From contig NW_025791658.1 of NCBI RefSeq assembly GCF_921293095.1, positions 9,734,001 through 9,798,000 of the forward strand: a DNA stretch of 64,000 bases. The letters are read 5' to 3'. A program made the translations under genes and the position numbers. Below, piece by piece: positions 35,735 to 47,239 of this stretch (position 1 is the first letter of the stretch; each line of letters begins with the position of its first letter). This DNA is from Ischnura elegans. Lineage: Eukaryota; Arthropoda; Insecta; Odonata; Coenagrionidae. Below the pieces are notes generated by a model, which was not told where the DNA came from, did no database searches, and was given only the letters and a program-made list of their open reading frames with translations.

Positions 35735-35950
35735 ACGTAAATATGGCTCCCCCATCCTCACCCTCGTTTACCCTTGTAACACTGTTTTCATCACTCCCTC
35801 CCCAATCAACACTCGTTCAATCCATCCAAGCCTACCGACTCCTGCGTATCTCATCTGCTAATTTCCTCTCCTCTCTCCCCATGTCCTGCACTTCTTCGCG
35901 CATTTTTCTCTCTCTCCACTTCTCTTTCCCAAATCTTGAGCAAACCCTCA
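35735..35950 (-). mobile_element. LINE 3'-end fragment, minus strand
   Basis: CCTCCCCAATCAACACTCGT, TGCGTATCTCATCTGCTAAT and CCATGTCCTGCACTTCTTCG match the same C-terminal region as 36525-37000. The ORF in the plus direction (35725-36006) is a shadow of this fragment. Confidence 0.65.
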
Positions 35951-36524
35951 TCAATCGCCTTCAGGCAGTTCTCTTCATTAGTGCCCCGAAACTTACCATG
36001 TACTAAAAAATCAGGAAGCGTTGTGCGAGCGTAAACATGAATGAAACTACAGTTGTCGAACGAATTCGCAGAAATTGTAAATAAATTAAATTAATTTTGA
36101 TGCTTTGTTATTAATAAAATTATCTGTAAAATTTTATATGATTTTTCTCCTCTCCCTTCTTATTGCTGTATGCTCCCATTTTTTAATTTTATAGTTATAC
36201 TTCGATGTTATATTTTTAATTTTAATTGCCTAGAGAATTGTGCCAGAAAAGGTTTTTATTATTTGGTCATAAATTGATTTATCTATGGATTTTTATTTGA
36301 TCTTTTAGAGAAAAAAAGATTAGCCTATCACGATTACTTTTCCTAAACAAGAAAAATATTAAATTATGGGGATCACAAGATATATGGTGAAATATATTCT
36401 TCATTAAGTATAGCATACACATACCATATTTTCGTTCAGATATTGCACAAAAACGTAAATAGGGCTAAGAAAACATAAAAGTAATTCTAATTATTATTAA
36501 TGTATTCTACCGATTAAGGTAGGT

Positions 36525-37000
36525 TTGCATGGAGTACTAAAGAAGTGATCTGGGAGCCTTCCTTTCCTTCCATTACCGCCTTCTTCAATTCACTATAAGG
36601 CCTACTCCCCTTCAATCTATCCAAAAATCCTACTCTTTTCCTTCCCCTCCCTCGTTTCCCTAACATTCTACCCTCTAACACCATTTTCAACATCCCCTCC
36701 CCGCTAAGTACTCGCTCCATCCATACCTTCTGTCTCCTCCGTATCTCATCCAAAAGCTGCCTCTCCTCACCCACCATATCCAGCACTTCGTCGTTCCTTA
36801 TCCTCTCCGTCCATTTCACCCTCTCCATTCTTCTCCATACCCACATCTCGAATGCCTCCAATCTTCTCTCGTCTTCTTTCCTCAGTGTCCATGTTTCGGC
36901 ACCATAGAGAGCTACACTCCAAATCAAACTCTTCACTAACCTTTTCTTTAAACTCTTACATAACGATCCTCTAAGAAGCTCCTTCCTGTTCATGAAAGCC
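36525..37000 (-). pseudogene. LINE reverse-transcriptase C-terminal fragment (RTE-type)
   Basis: The minus-strand frame is open for 159 codons and contains LVKSLIWSVALYGAETWTLR, LEAFEMWVWRRMERVKWTER, IRNDEVLDMVGEERQLLDEI and GKRGRGRKRVGFLDRLKG. This is the conserved region downstream of the YADD box in the RTE-like LINEs that are often annotated in insects as endonuclease-reverse transcriptase. Everything upstream is missing, so it is a 5'-truncated insertion. After the stop comes a 3' block ACCTACCTTAATCGGTAGAA and an ATT-rich tail. It is distinct from the (TGA)n-tailed LINE at 47711-48534. Confidence 0.85.
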
Positions 37001-37514
37001 TCCTTTGCTAGTGCAATTCGCTTATATATTGAATAAAAATAATGCCTTAAATCCTTCTCATTTGCTCTATGATTAATTGTAGTGAAATAATAGGAATTTC
37101 GCGACCAAACATAATTATGTTAACTAGATGGCAATGAGAAGCAATGCAAAAATTTTGTACCTGTAGTCATTATAAAAAATTAAAAATGGAAATATGATTA
37201 AGCATTTATAAAATGTAGGATTATAAACAGCAATAAAGAGTAAAATTATCATTACACAAAACTTATATAAGTAAGCAATAAAATATAACGTGCTACGGTA
37301 TGCTACGGTACTCTATGCCATACTCCTTTGTCAACTGATTTCACCGCTTTGATCAATTTATTTCCTATTGCGTAGAGTGACAACAATTTCTTTCAGAGTC
37401 TGTTCTGTGATATCGGTTCATTGTGAACTATCTTAGAGTCATCAAAATGAAGCAGCGCTTCCTACCCTATTCTAAATTATTATGAATTAACAATGGTTTA
37501 TGATGCTGAAGAAT
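37001..37514. other. No gene recognised
   Basis: AT-rich sequence with no motif-bearing frame or element end. Confidence 0.5.
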
Positions 37515-37795
37515 GATCGCTGGCTTTCCCGGAGTGTAGAATCGAGGAAGGTTACTCGGGCATTCTACCGGGTCAGGCTCTCCATCTCAGCCGACGTTGT
37601 ACGAGTTGTTCATCTTGATCAGGGCATGTCAGGGAATCTTGGGAAATGACTTCCTTGCATACAGATGACGGCGGTATCACGTAACTCTTGCCCCGTTTGT
37701 CGCCGCCGTCATCCGTGTATATAAGGCGGACCATTTCCAAGATTCGACACGCATTGGAGAATCTGACCCGGTGGAATTCCCGAGTAATCATCCAC
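37515..37795. repeat. Penelope-like inverted pair, diverged (C)
   Basis: The outer arms are inverse: GTTACTCGGGCATTCTACCG with GGTCAG at 37551-37580, and CTGACCCGGTGGAATTCCCG with AGTAATC at 37760-37795. The order tail (GGCTTTCCCGG), GTTACTCGGG, ACCGG, CTCTCCATCTC, GCCGACGTT matches foldback A. The middle differs and contains a second inverted pair around GATGACGGCGG/CCGCCGTCATC. I could not identify a target duplication. Confidence 0.55.
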
Positions 37796-39831
37796 GTATT
37801 TATAATGCTATTTGTTGCGTAATTCACGAATAACCTTTGTGTTAATGCATTATTTCTATACAAATCTGAAGAATCTGGTTCACCACTTTAGGGAGAATGA
37901 ATGACGTAATATTCAAAGATTGTCGCGGAAATTTGAAAACACACTAAATCTAATTTTTTGTTCAAAAACCTTTGAAAAGCCTGTCTTTTCCTTTTCATTG
38001 TCGAGTTATTATGTTGCTATTACGTGACCGAATAATTTCACATTTGACCATGCTTAATTTTCAACGCTATTACTAATTACCTCACCCGAATCGAGAGGAA
38101 ATTCTTTGAAGAAACTGTTAGAGTAGCACTGCGTAATTGTTTCATTATCGTGGAAAGCCTTTAAAAGCACTTCTATTAGCCACACCAAGGTCTGCTCTGT
38201 CAAGTATGGCGGCTCCGAGCACTAATTTCCCCTGGGCACATCCTCTGTTCCCGTACCTCCGATCATATCCACCACCACTCCATAGGTCACTCAAACAACG
38301 ACGACTCGAGTGAGCATTCCCTCTTTGATTTTATCTCTTGTTTCTCCCTCTCTCCCCGTCTGCCCGTTCTTTCACATAGCGTCGGATCGTCGTTTCGAAT
38401 TTCTTCACGAGTGGATTTCTTCCGGACATGAGAAGAGCTGTCTCTCCCTTGGGTTCCACCGCTTCCCCTCCTCCGCTCCATATTCCCACGAGAAGATGTT
38501 TTTGAGTCGGACAGTCCTTCCTCTCCTACCCGTCTCTGTCCTTTGACTCCGAAGCGAGTGGTTCTTTCTTATGATATTCGCACAATATGTTTGCTTTCAT
38601 TTACCTTCAATGTATTTTTCCTTTCTCTTTCAAAGTATTTCTCCGTCTTGATTTGTTTTAAAGAATTCCTCTAGTTTCTTAAAAGAGATTTTATGGGTAA
38701 TAATTGGTAACGACGTGGATAGAAGAATTAACCCTTTCTAACCCATTGTTGCTTCTGAGAGATATTAAATTTCAATGCTTTTCATTATAAAAATGTGAAC
38801 ATTTTCTACTCAATCACAATTATCCCTTTCGCGCCGAATCCCGCACCTGTGCGGCGAGGATTTTTTTTCCTCAACTACGAATGCCACACCAGTGCGTCCT
38901 GAATGTTCTTACCCTAACCAACGAATGCCTGTGCGGCACAGGTCGAAAAAAGTGACCGTGGCGGACACAATAGACCCACGGACGCGGTCGCCCCTCGTGA
39001 TCCGACTTAGCGCGAGCCCAGTCCCTTCTTCGGCCGCTCAGGTCGACCCTTTCCTATCCTCTCCACGCGGTCAACTACTGTTATTTGCAGTGTGTTTTCC
39101 AAAACTATATTTGTTGCTTACTTTTGAAATCGAATGCTAGAAATGAATTCATCATTTTTTGCTGACCACATGGAAATTTCAAATGAAATTCTAACGTTAA
39201 TATCAACAGAGTTATAGAACAACTAGTAAATATACTAGATCCGTCTATATAAACGTTAGAACTTCGTTTAAAATTTCTGCACGCTCAGAAAAAAACACGA
39301 AATTCATTTTTAATAAAAAAAATCGATACGAACAACAAGTATTTGCATATATTCTGCGTTAATATTTTAGCTAGTTGACCGCGGACTCTTCCCAGGAAGG
39401 GGCTTTTAATCCCTCTAGGGTCTGGGACAGAGGCCGAGGAAAAGGATCGGCGCCCCACCGAGTTGGGTCCAAAAATGTTTCGGGAGGGACCCACTGCCTT
39501 TAGTCGACGCGGAAAGGCTTCGTACAGAGGAGTAAAGAAAACTTTCAAGAGACTCGTATTGAGGAAGAATTTCCCTCAACGAAGGTCCGGCGCGAAAGGG
39601 TTATTGTGGCAGTTACATATTTCGCCATTGATTTTTACAGCACAAAGTAACACGCAGTTGAAATCTTTCCTGAATAGAGCTGATAATATGTATATTTTTG
39701 ATGTTACTTAGAAGCAACGTTGGCTTATAATGGGTGAACAAATAAAATTCATTTTGTCACAATCCTTTTGGGGGTTTGTTGAACTAAAAGTTAGTTTCCT
39801 CTGTTTTTTTTTTTAATTTGTCATTTCAGTT
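37796..39831. other. No gene recognised
   Basis: Mixed composition. AATTAACCCTTTC near 38730 and TTATCCCTTTCGCGCCG near 38816 look like piggyBac-type ends, but no partner end was found. Frames 38310-39711 lack motifs. Confidence 0.4.
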
Positions 39832-40296
39832 GTGCATCAGGACTATTACAGAGCTAGCATAATACAGCTCGATAAAACTGTTTTTTCGCAAAATAGCTAT
39901 TTAACTTCTATTTTTTTTAGGATTTTCGGAGCTGGAATTAGAGGCAAATGGAACACTTTTCCCTCATTAACATGTGTTATGGATACGAGATCGATAAAGC
40001 TAGTAAATGTTCATCAATATTACAACGGATATTTAAGATGCAAAAAATGTTTTCAAAGACGTACAAATAATAAATTTGTACTTAATAAGAACTTTGTGTA
40101 TAGTACAATAAGAGGTGTTGATAATAAAAGGAGCAAATCATCCGAAAACATGTGTCGATTTTTAGGGCGTTTGCTATATTTTAATAGTGAAGTCCATTCC
40201 ACCCTCAAACTCTTAGCTGAATCTGTCTGGACTAGGTTGAAGGTAAAAAATTTTCGGAGGATTTTTCAGAGGCCCGTACTCCGAAGAATAAATTAG
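39832..40296 (+). other. Unrecognised 154-codon open frame
   Basis: This frame follows a long T-tract and a TTTCAG that could be a splice acceptor. It has two C-x2-C-like cysteines (RCKKCFQR) but no family that I recognise. It may be part of an old element or chance. I see no upstream promoter or donor that would prove an exon. Confidence 0.2.
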
Positions 40297-40833
40297 ATTG
40301 CACTTCTTCGTCGGTCGAATTGGACTTGGAACCATGCCCCTGTGGCGTCCTTCTTTGAGGGGAAGGTATGCGGGATTCTCTGCGATTTTTCAAAATGAGA
40401 AGGGAGAGATAAAGTCACAATTCATATCCGCTTTACGCCTTCTGCCTATGAGACCAATCGAAGGATAACCCACTAACTTTAAATGCAATAAATGGTCGCC
40501 ATAAGCAATAACGAGTTTTGACTTGACAAGAATACGGAAGGTTTTGCTGTTGTTAACACCTTCTAACTAAGCGTAATATCTGGGAGAAATACGACTTTAA
40601 TACTTGTTGTTTAAAAGATAACTATTTCTTATTCCTAATCATAACTAAAGTGGCAGCATTATGAAGAAAATTTCATTTTGCAGCATAAAATGGCAATTAG
40701 TTCAGATTGTCTGTATGAAAGAGGAAAATGCATATTTTTTGACGGATCATTTGGTTTGATGTTACTACCTTTAAGAATGACTGGATTATTAATTATCCAT
40801 CTGAGCTGTAGCTAATGGCTAGAATTGAGAACC

Positions 40834-40865
40834 CTGATGACGATGAGCGAGTCGTAAATTGAAAC
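40834..40865 (+). ncRNA. Hammerhead-like core, single copy (E)
   Basis: CTGATGA and GAAAC are spaced exactly as in foldbacks A and B (32 bases in all). Stem I would be ACC/GGT here instead of GCC/GGC, a compensated change. Stem II is weak. No inverted partner, so this looks like a lone pseudo-LTR end. Confidence 0.35.
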
Positions 40866-41614
40866 GTTGGTAATACAAAACGAATTAAAACGGTCGAAAT
40901 CTCGAGAAGAATTAACGTAATTGATTCGCCAGAGAAGAATTATTTCATATTTTACTCATCAGTCACTATCACAGTTGTCAATTCAGAAATGTTGCTGATT
41001 TTGCAAATTGGAAGGGATATGTGAGGGTAAATGCCATCCAACAATAAGCTGCGCGCGTGCGAAGTTGAATTATTAAGGATAGGGGGTCAAGTTTCTTTTT
41101 CCTGAGCCATCTCGCTCTCGGAATAATTTATTTGTTGTTGTCCAAATGTTTCGTACGGAATGGGTGCCTCAGCCCATTCGGTCAGTAGCACAAAGCTTTA
41201 TCCGCAGGGTCATCACGTTATTAGCCGCGGACGCTTTTGCACGCAGATCGAATCAGGCGATGGGTGAAGCCCTGGTACTAATTTCACGCATGGCAGCAAA
41301 ACCTGTTGGGGCCATTAATTGCGAAAGCCCTTCCCTTTCATCCCTTCCCTTATTACATTGCAACTATGGATGCTGAAATTGGCAGGAACATTTGCTACTT
41401 TCCGTTTGTCCCAGAATTGAATTCGTAAATTTTGATAATCGCATTGAGTAAAAAGCAATGACCCTCCAATTGCATGTCAATTTATTCAGAGGATCTCGAA
41501 TTTGAAGTAGTAAGCTTTTATCAATTACACGTATTCCGATAAGACGCACTGGTATACTTTGTTTCTTATTGTGATGGAATTCCTCTTCGTAACCCAGGTA
41601 ATTTGAGTAATTTT
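40866..41614. other. No gene recognised
   Basis: Frames at 41146-41376 and 41364-41657 overlap on opposite strands and carry no motif. Confidence 0.45.
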
Positions 41615-41814
41615 GCCGGCCTCGATGGCGGCGGGGTGCGGTCTTCGCCTGCCACACTGAAGGTCGCGGGTTCGAGGCCCGCCTGGAGAGGTTACTCCTA
41701 ACTAGGGCGTGGTTGTTTGTGATTGTCCTATTTTAATTGTTGAAAACCCTCCGATTTTAAGGAAAAACAGTGCTGTTTTCGGGGCGATGGAAGCAAATGA
41801 ATCTATAAATAAAT
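41615..41814 (+). repeat. tRNA-derived SINE, plus strand, copy 2 (best preserved)
   Basis: It starts GCCGGCCTCGATGGCGGCGG. The B box GGTTCGAGGCC at 41669-41679 fits the RNA polymerase III consensus GGTTCGANNCC exactly. The 3' block is GTGCTGTTTTCGGGGCGATG and the tail (AATA)n. About 200 bp, the same family as 6985-7175 and 52268-52454. The A box is not clear. Confidence 0.82.
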
Positions 41815-42240
41815 GCATGTGGAATCACAAAGTTACCGCATCTTCTTTTATTTCGTCAGAGGGGCAAAAATTTTAGTCTTCGACACACTGTGACGGGTCA
41901 CGTGCATCCGCTGAATAGGTTTTTTTTAAGGCCTTCGATTAATTTTCCGAATACCGTGCTTCTATTAGCTATGTATTTTTTCCTATTGTTCTCTTTTAAA
42001 TGGTAGGTGATGAAATGATATTTTATAACTTTTAATCAACGTACAACCGTGAAATAAAATGTGATTACTAAGCGTGGAGAACACAGCTATCGCTACTCGA
42101 ATAAAATCATTTTAATCCTTTCAATGCATTATGTTTCATGAAATATGAATTATTTATGTTTACTAAGCATGTTTTATCATTTTTAAGCTTTCAAAATAAG
42201 TGTATTGTTCCTCTAAATAGTGCTAAAATTATGAAAATCC
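41815..42240. other. No gene recognised
   Basis: AT-rich, no motif. Confidence 0.5.
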
Positions 42241-42322
42241 GACGACGAGATACACTCGTCGTCGCGCGATTTGGCGTCGAAAGTTCATGACGAGCTAGTC
42301 TCGCCATTACGGCGCAAGGGGT
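42241..42322. repeat. piggyBac-like right terminus with hairpin
   Basis: CGACGACGAG and CTCGTCGTCG form a hairpin at 42241-42265, and the segment ends GGCGCAAGGGG directly before TTAA. CCCNTTGCGCC next to TTAA is common in piggyBac-like elements. No left end was found, so this is a suggestion only. Confidence 0.3.
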
Positions 42323-44392
42323 TAATTAGCTGGGCGACAGGGGAGGTCGCCGCTGTCGCAGACTTGTGCGGGCGATGAGTCGTCCTGCCAAGGGGACGCG
42401 TCGGACGAGGGGTCGTTCCAGGCGGAGTGATCATCGTGAGAGGTCGTCTAGCAACTTGGCCGGAAGTATTTGCCTCTCCAAATCGGTGGTATGTAAGTTA
42501 GTCGTTCCGTTATTTTCGTTTCTTTTCCTCTCTTTGCACTTCCTGAAGTCATACTGGCTTCACCTCCTTCCTTCACAGCCCTTCTCAATAAATTCCTTCA
42601 CTACTATATTCCGACTCTCGGTGATGAAAGGGTGACACTTACAACGAATGAATTATCGACACTAGCAACAAGTGTTCTAAGGGAATCCCTCCCCTTTTCT
42701 CATTTCCGTGTGTCTCATGTCCGTGCAAGTGGAAGGATTCCTCCCTCACCCCTCCTTTGCACTGGCGCACAATTCTCCTTTTTTTATGATTTTTCTCTGC
42801 TTCCGTCTACCCGCGGCTGTGGGTAGCCTTCGAAGGCGATACCATCTCAACACACTGTAATGTAACGCTGGCCTCGCCATTTTTTCTCTTACCACCTAAT
42901 GGTTTAAAATAACAATAAGAGATCCACCATAAAGTGAAATTAGAGAATAAACAATAGACCTAAGGAGTGGAGGCGTTGGCAACAAAGGGAATTGTAGATC
43001 AAACTGTCGGAGTGCAAAGAGAGAGCACGCGAGTTTTTTTTTGGTAGAGGGAAGTTCCATTGTGTGGTATCGTGCGAGACATGGCCCACGTAGAAAAGGA
43101 GAATTGATAAAGGAGCTGGAATTAAGGAGGGGAACGGGAGATTTTACAACAGGACGGGACCAAGCTGAGGGCTCGCCAAGGACGAACACCACGCAGGCTT
43201 ATAGGATTTTCCAGACCACAGAGGGACAAACCAACCTGTGTCGTCGAACAACTGTGTTGTTACTATAAACTTTTATTTTCATATACGATGCGAAAAGCCA
43301 TGAGGCAAGAGGTTTTAATTGGCAAAGAATTAAGTTTTTGACTGGTATCCTTTTGTATCAAGTAATGGGATTTTGTGGAAAGTTTAAGTGGTGAAGTGTG
43401 GCAAATAATTAGACGATATAGTTAAAAGAAGGAATAATCATTCATATACCAAATTGCTGTCTAAATTAGTATATACAGTTGGTCATGACCTAAGGGTATA
43501 TGAATTATTTTGAATATTTTAATTGTCTGTAAATTGGAATATTTCATTTTGTCAAGTAAATTGCAATCTTTTCCGACGAGCAAGCCGGGGCGAAGGAATA
43601 AAAATATAAGTTAAGAAAAGATATCGCAATCGTAGTTTCTTCTCAGGTAAAATAATCAATAGTTTTTCGTGTTAATGTTTATCCACGACGTGGGGCATGA
43701 TAATACGAAGTAGAAAAACACAACATAAAAACTCTTGTTACAGTACGTTAGAAGATAGTTGCCCTCTAATCAGAGAATTCCCCTCACTCACCTCCGACCC
43801 ATACTTCTCGCGCCCACCCCCTTTCCTAACCCTCTTCCACCCCCTCCTCCTCTCAGACTCCCTTTAATTCTCGAACGAGCCTCGAGATAATCCATTGCAT
43901 TTCATGATTATTGTAAGAATTTTCATTTCATCTCACGAAGCCTTGGGGTGTTTTAGGATGGGGTCAATTTTCTTTGATATTCTTTTCTTTCATCCCTCAA
44001 TTTAATAATTCGTAAAAATGGCGAGCCGAGTCTCAAGAACTCACTTAAGTGCCTCACTCATAGGGGGTGAGGGCGGGGTGAGTTTCTCCCTCTATGTGCG
44101 ACTTTATTTTACGTTTTTCGTGAATTACGCAAGCGTTTACGCTAATTCATAGATGGGATCGAAAATAAAATTGAAACATGATTCCTTATTTGTTTAACTG
44201 TGCGCCATTTCGTCGGTTAATGTCGAGTTTGTTGGTGATCTCGTTCCTGAGGCGTGATAATATAGTATTGTTCCAATAAAGGTCCGTCGCCATCTTGTGT
44301 TTGAATACAAGGAGCTCGTAATGAGGAGCGCGTGTTTGCTATTGAGGCCTATTTTTCGACGGGATATTTGTAATCGCTTCAATTTAGTCCCT
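42323..44392. other. No gene recognised
   Basis: CT-rich and AT-rich patches. Frames at 42366-43268 are short, overlap on both strands and lack motifs. Confidence 0.45.
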
Positions 44393-44395
44393 TTA

Positions 44396-44741
44396 GGGTG
44401 CTCGCATAGTGAAGAGGTAAGAGGTGGAGGTGGAGATAGAGGTAGAGGTGGAGATGGAGGTGGAGGTAGAGGTAGTATCGCATAGTAAAGAGGTTTGCGC
44501 ACGCAGCTTTCCTACAGCCTCGAACACAAGCCAGTCTTCCACTGTGTGGCATCCAGTGTACAAGTTATTTGGTTAGTAGTAACATTTTTTAAATGTTTAG
44601 CGATAGCAGTGATGACAGCGACGAAATGTCGTCAGCATGTAAGTGGTGGCTGATTGGTACTTCTAGTAATCGCGAATTCAGTGCTCATCCAATTAATCAA
44701 GTGCGACAAGATCTGGGAGAATATCACCATCTGTTTTCCCA
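44396..44741 (+). repeat. Left copy of 346-bp terminal inverted repeat
   Basis: It matches the inverse of 49086-49431 almost base for base. It comprises the GGGTGCTCGC end, a GAGGTG-type minisatellite, the 5' leader and the first 49 codons of the transposase. Confidence 0.9.
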
Positions 44742-47239
44742 AATAAAAGAATACCCTGACAAATTCCAGGAGTACATGAGGATGTCACCTGAAACGTTTT
44801 CATACATTTGCGCCAATGTGTCACCAAAGCTGGATAATTGCAGAAAATACTGTAACCTCCATATTAACCCTATCTGCTCTGAAGAACAGATTGTGGTAAC
44901 AATAAGGTAAGATTAGTAATTAATCATTCAGTATAAAAGTATATTATATATAATAATCAAGTCATGAATTTATTGTTGATTTCAAACAGTTAAATACTTG
45001 TTCGGTGCTAAGTAATACAATTTTTAGTTCAAGGTGAAGAAATAACTATTTAATAGTTTACACTAAGGATAGTCGGAAAGTAATAAATGAAATTACATTA
45101 TACAATTAAGGATAACCTTGTTATTTGAAAATACTTTGTTACATGTTAGTAAATTTCTGGACATTGTGTTGTTCCTCAATATCTGGTGATGTTAGCGGAG
45201 TCGGTGTATGAGAGGAAGTGTGGGCAAATGAACTGGTTTCAGTGTGAGGGTAGTACTCATACCGGTGACTCATGGCAGGGTTTGAGGGACGGTTCTTGTA
45301 CGATGGTTCCTGTTCCGGTGAATAAGCCATGTCGAATAATAATTCTTGAACTTTCATCCTGAACATCATTTTTTTTCTTGGGTCCAACGTTTTTACATGT
45401 GGTAGTAGAGAGTTAAAAAAACCCACATCTTCGTCATTCTTGTTAACTTCATCCACTTTGTTCAATTTTAATTTTAGTTTTTCTTTCTCGATGTTTACTA
45501 ATTCCTGGCCAATTTTTGCCTGATTTGTTAATCGTTTTTTGTACCCTGTTCTGGTGTACTCCTCCGTGGTTCTCTTTGATGTAAGTGTAGGTGTAGGCGA
45601 CGAATTGTTGCTTCCACTTTGATTAGGTGTGCTCGGAATGTCAATTTGTGTAAGTTCACGATCCCCTTCTTCGTTATCCATCACGGAAAGGCTATCCACC
45701 TGCTCCTCAACGAAATCGTCGTTCAGTTGCCCTTCATCAAAGTTAGTGTCGTTGGACAAATCAGTCAGGTTCCCTGTTGATTTCCTCGGAACGAATTGGT
45801 CCCGGAGGAAAAGCATAGAATCAAAAAATTTCCACGATGATGTTGAGTCTGGAGCTGCATCTCCAGATCTAGGAGTTTTGCTATATTGCTTCCGGAATTC
45901 ATCTCGCAGATTTTTCCAGATTAGCTTCACATCTTTATCTGAAATACAAAATAAAAAGCATGGCAAATTGAAGAATTGAATATAGGTGACAACTTGTACA
46001 CATAAGAAAAACCTGTAAGCTATTCTTCCATAAGGAATACACAGTAACAGAAATTATTAATTAATTTTTAATAAATAAATAAATCTTCTGCTGCCTCATC
46101 GTAAGCCGACATAGGGTTTATCATGAAGAAAAGTTTATTAAATTATATTTCTATCTAGTAATGTCTTAAGTTTTATTACCGCATCTTCAATGATTTCGGA
46201 GATCTTGAGGTGTTCCGCGACACAATTGACACCCTGTGAAAGTATACACATATTACCAAAACATATCAATAGTTTATTGATTAGTCTATCGACAATAGGA
46301 TATTTATAATAACGGGTTTATTACGTTTTGATTGTGTTGATGTAAATATACTGTATTGAGTTGTTCTATTGCAGGTACTTGGCAACTGGAAGCAGTTATA
46401 TGACTCTTGGGTTTTCATTCCGGATGGGGGATAATACAGTGGGAAAAATTGTGAGGAATGTATGCAAACTACTATGGGGCACCTTTCAACCAAAGCATAT
46501 GCCCATTCCGACAATTTCAGATTTTGAAACTGTGGCTAGGAGGTTTGAAGAAGTTTGGAAATTTCCAAACTGCATTGGTGCCATCGATGGGAAACACTGC
46601 AAAATAAAATGTCCAGCGCTTTCTGGGTCCATGTACTTCAATTACAAAAAAACATTTTCGATCGTTCTGCAAGGAGTGGCAGATGACCACTACAAATTTC
46701 TATTTGTTGATGTAGGTGGTTATGGCAAGCAAAGTGATGGGGGCACTTTCAAGGCATCGGATTTGGGCAAGTTGTTGGAACGGAAGGAACTACACGTTCC
46801 AGGTGAAAAATGTTTGCCCCGAAGTGATGTTAAGGTGCCCCATGTTTTTATTGCGGATGAGGCGTATCCTTTGCGGGAATATTTGATGAAGCCGTTCTCA
46901 CAAAAAACAGTAGGTGAAGCTGAGGATGTGTACAACACCCGGCTGTCTAGTGCGAGAAAGACAATTGAATGTGCGTTTGGCATTTTATATGCTAAATGGC
47001 GGATTTTAAGTGGGTGTATTGAAACATCCCCGGAGAGTGCAGACCAACAAATAAAGGCTGCGTGCATTCTTCACAATATCATAATTGATAAAGATGGCTG
47101 GGGTCCAAGTGTGTCCGACATCCCGCCTGTCCCTGCCGAAGCCAATCTACAACCTTTGGGGAGATCCAGAAATTCCGCTTCAAACCGTGCGAAAGAAGTC
47201 AGAAATTGCTTTAAGGCATACTTTGTGAATAATGTATAA
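44593..47239 (+). CDS. PIF/Harbinger transposase (HARBI1-like, DDE_Tnp_4), two exons, 392 aa
   Basis: This nuclease would cut and paste the surrounding element at TWA-type targets. Exons are 44593-44906 and 46375-47239, with a GTAAGA donor and a TTCTATTGCAG acceptor, joining in frame inside an Arg codon (TIR|YLATGSSY). Catalytic residues are all present: Asp176 in IGAIDGKHC, Asp266 in IADEAYPL and Glu303 in TIECAFG. The Asp-Glu spacing of 36 residues is typical of the family. VDVGGYGKQSDGGTF (from about 216) and AACILHNIIID (from about 333) are further family blocks. The start at 44593 is the only upstream Met and follows the terminal repeat. There is no internal stop, so the gene may be functional. 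Its single intron contains exon 2 of the opposite-strand MADF gene. I am sure of the family; activity is inferred. Confidence 0.92.

Noticed and set aside
41615-41700. Functional tRNA gene
   Set aside because: Only the B box is convincing; there is no cloverleaf, and the same unit recurs with a common 3' block and (AATA)n tail, so it is a SINE.
45629-45979. 116-codon plus-strand frame
   Set aside because: Antisense shadow of MADF exon 2, which has clear domain motifs and a matching splice join.
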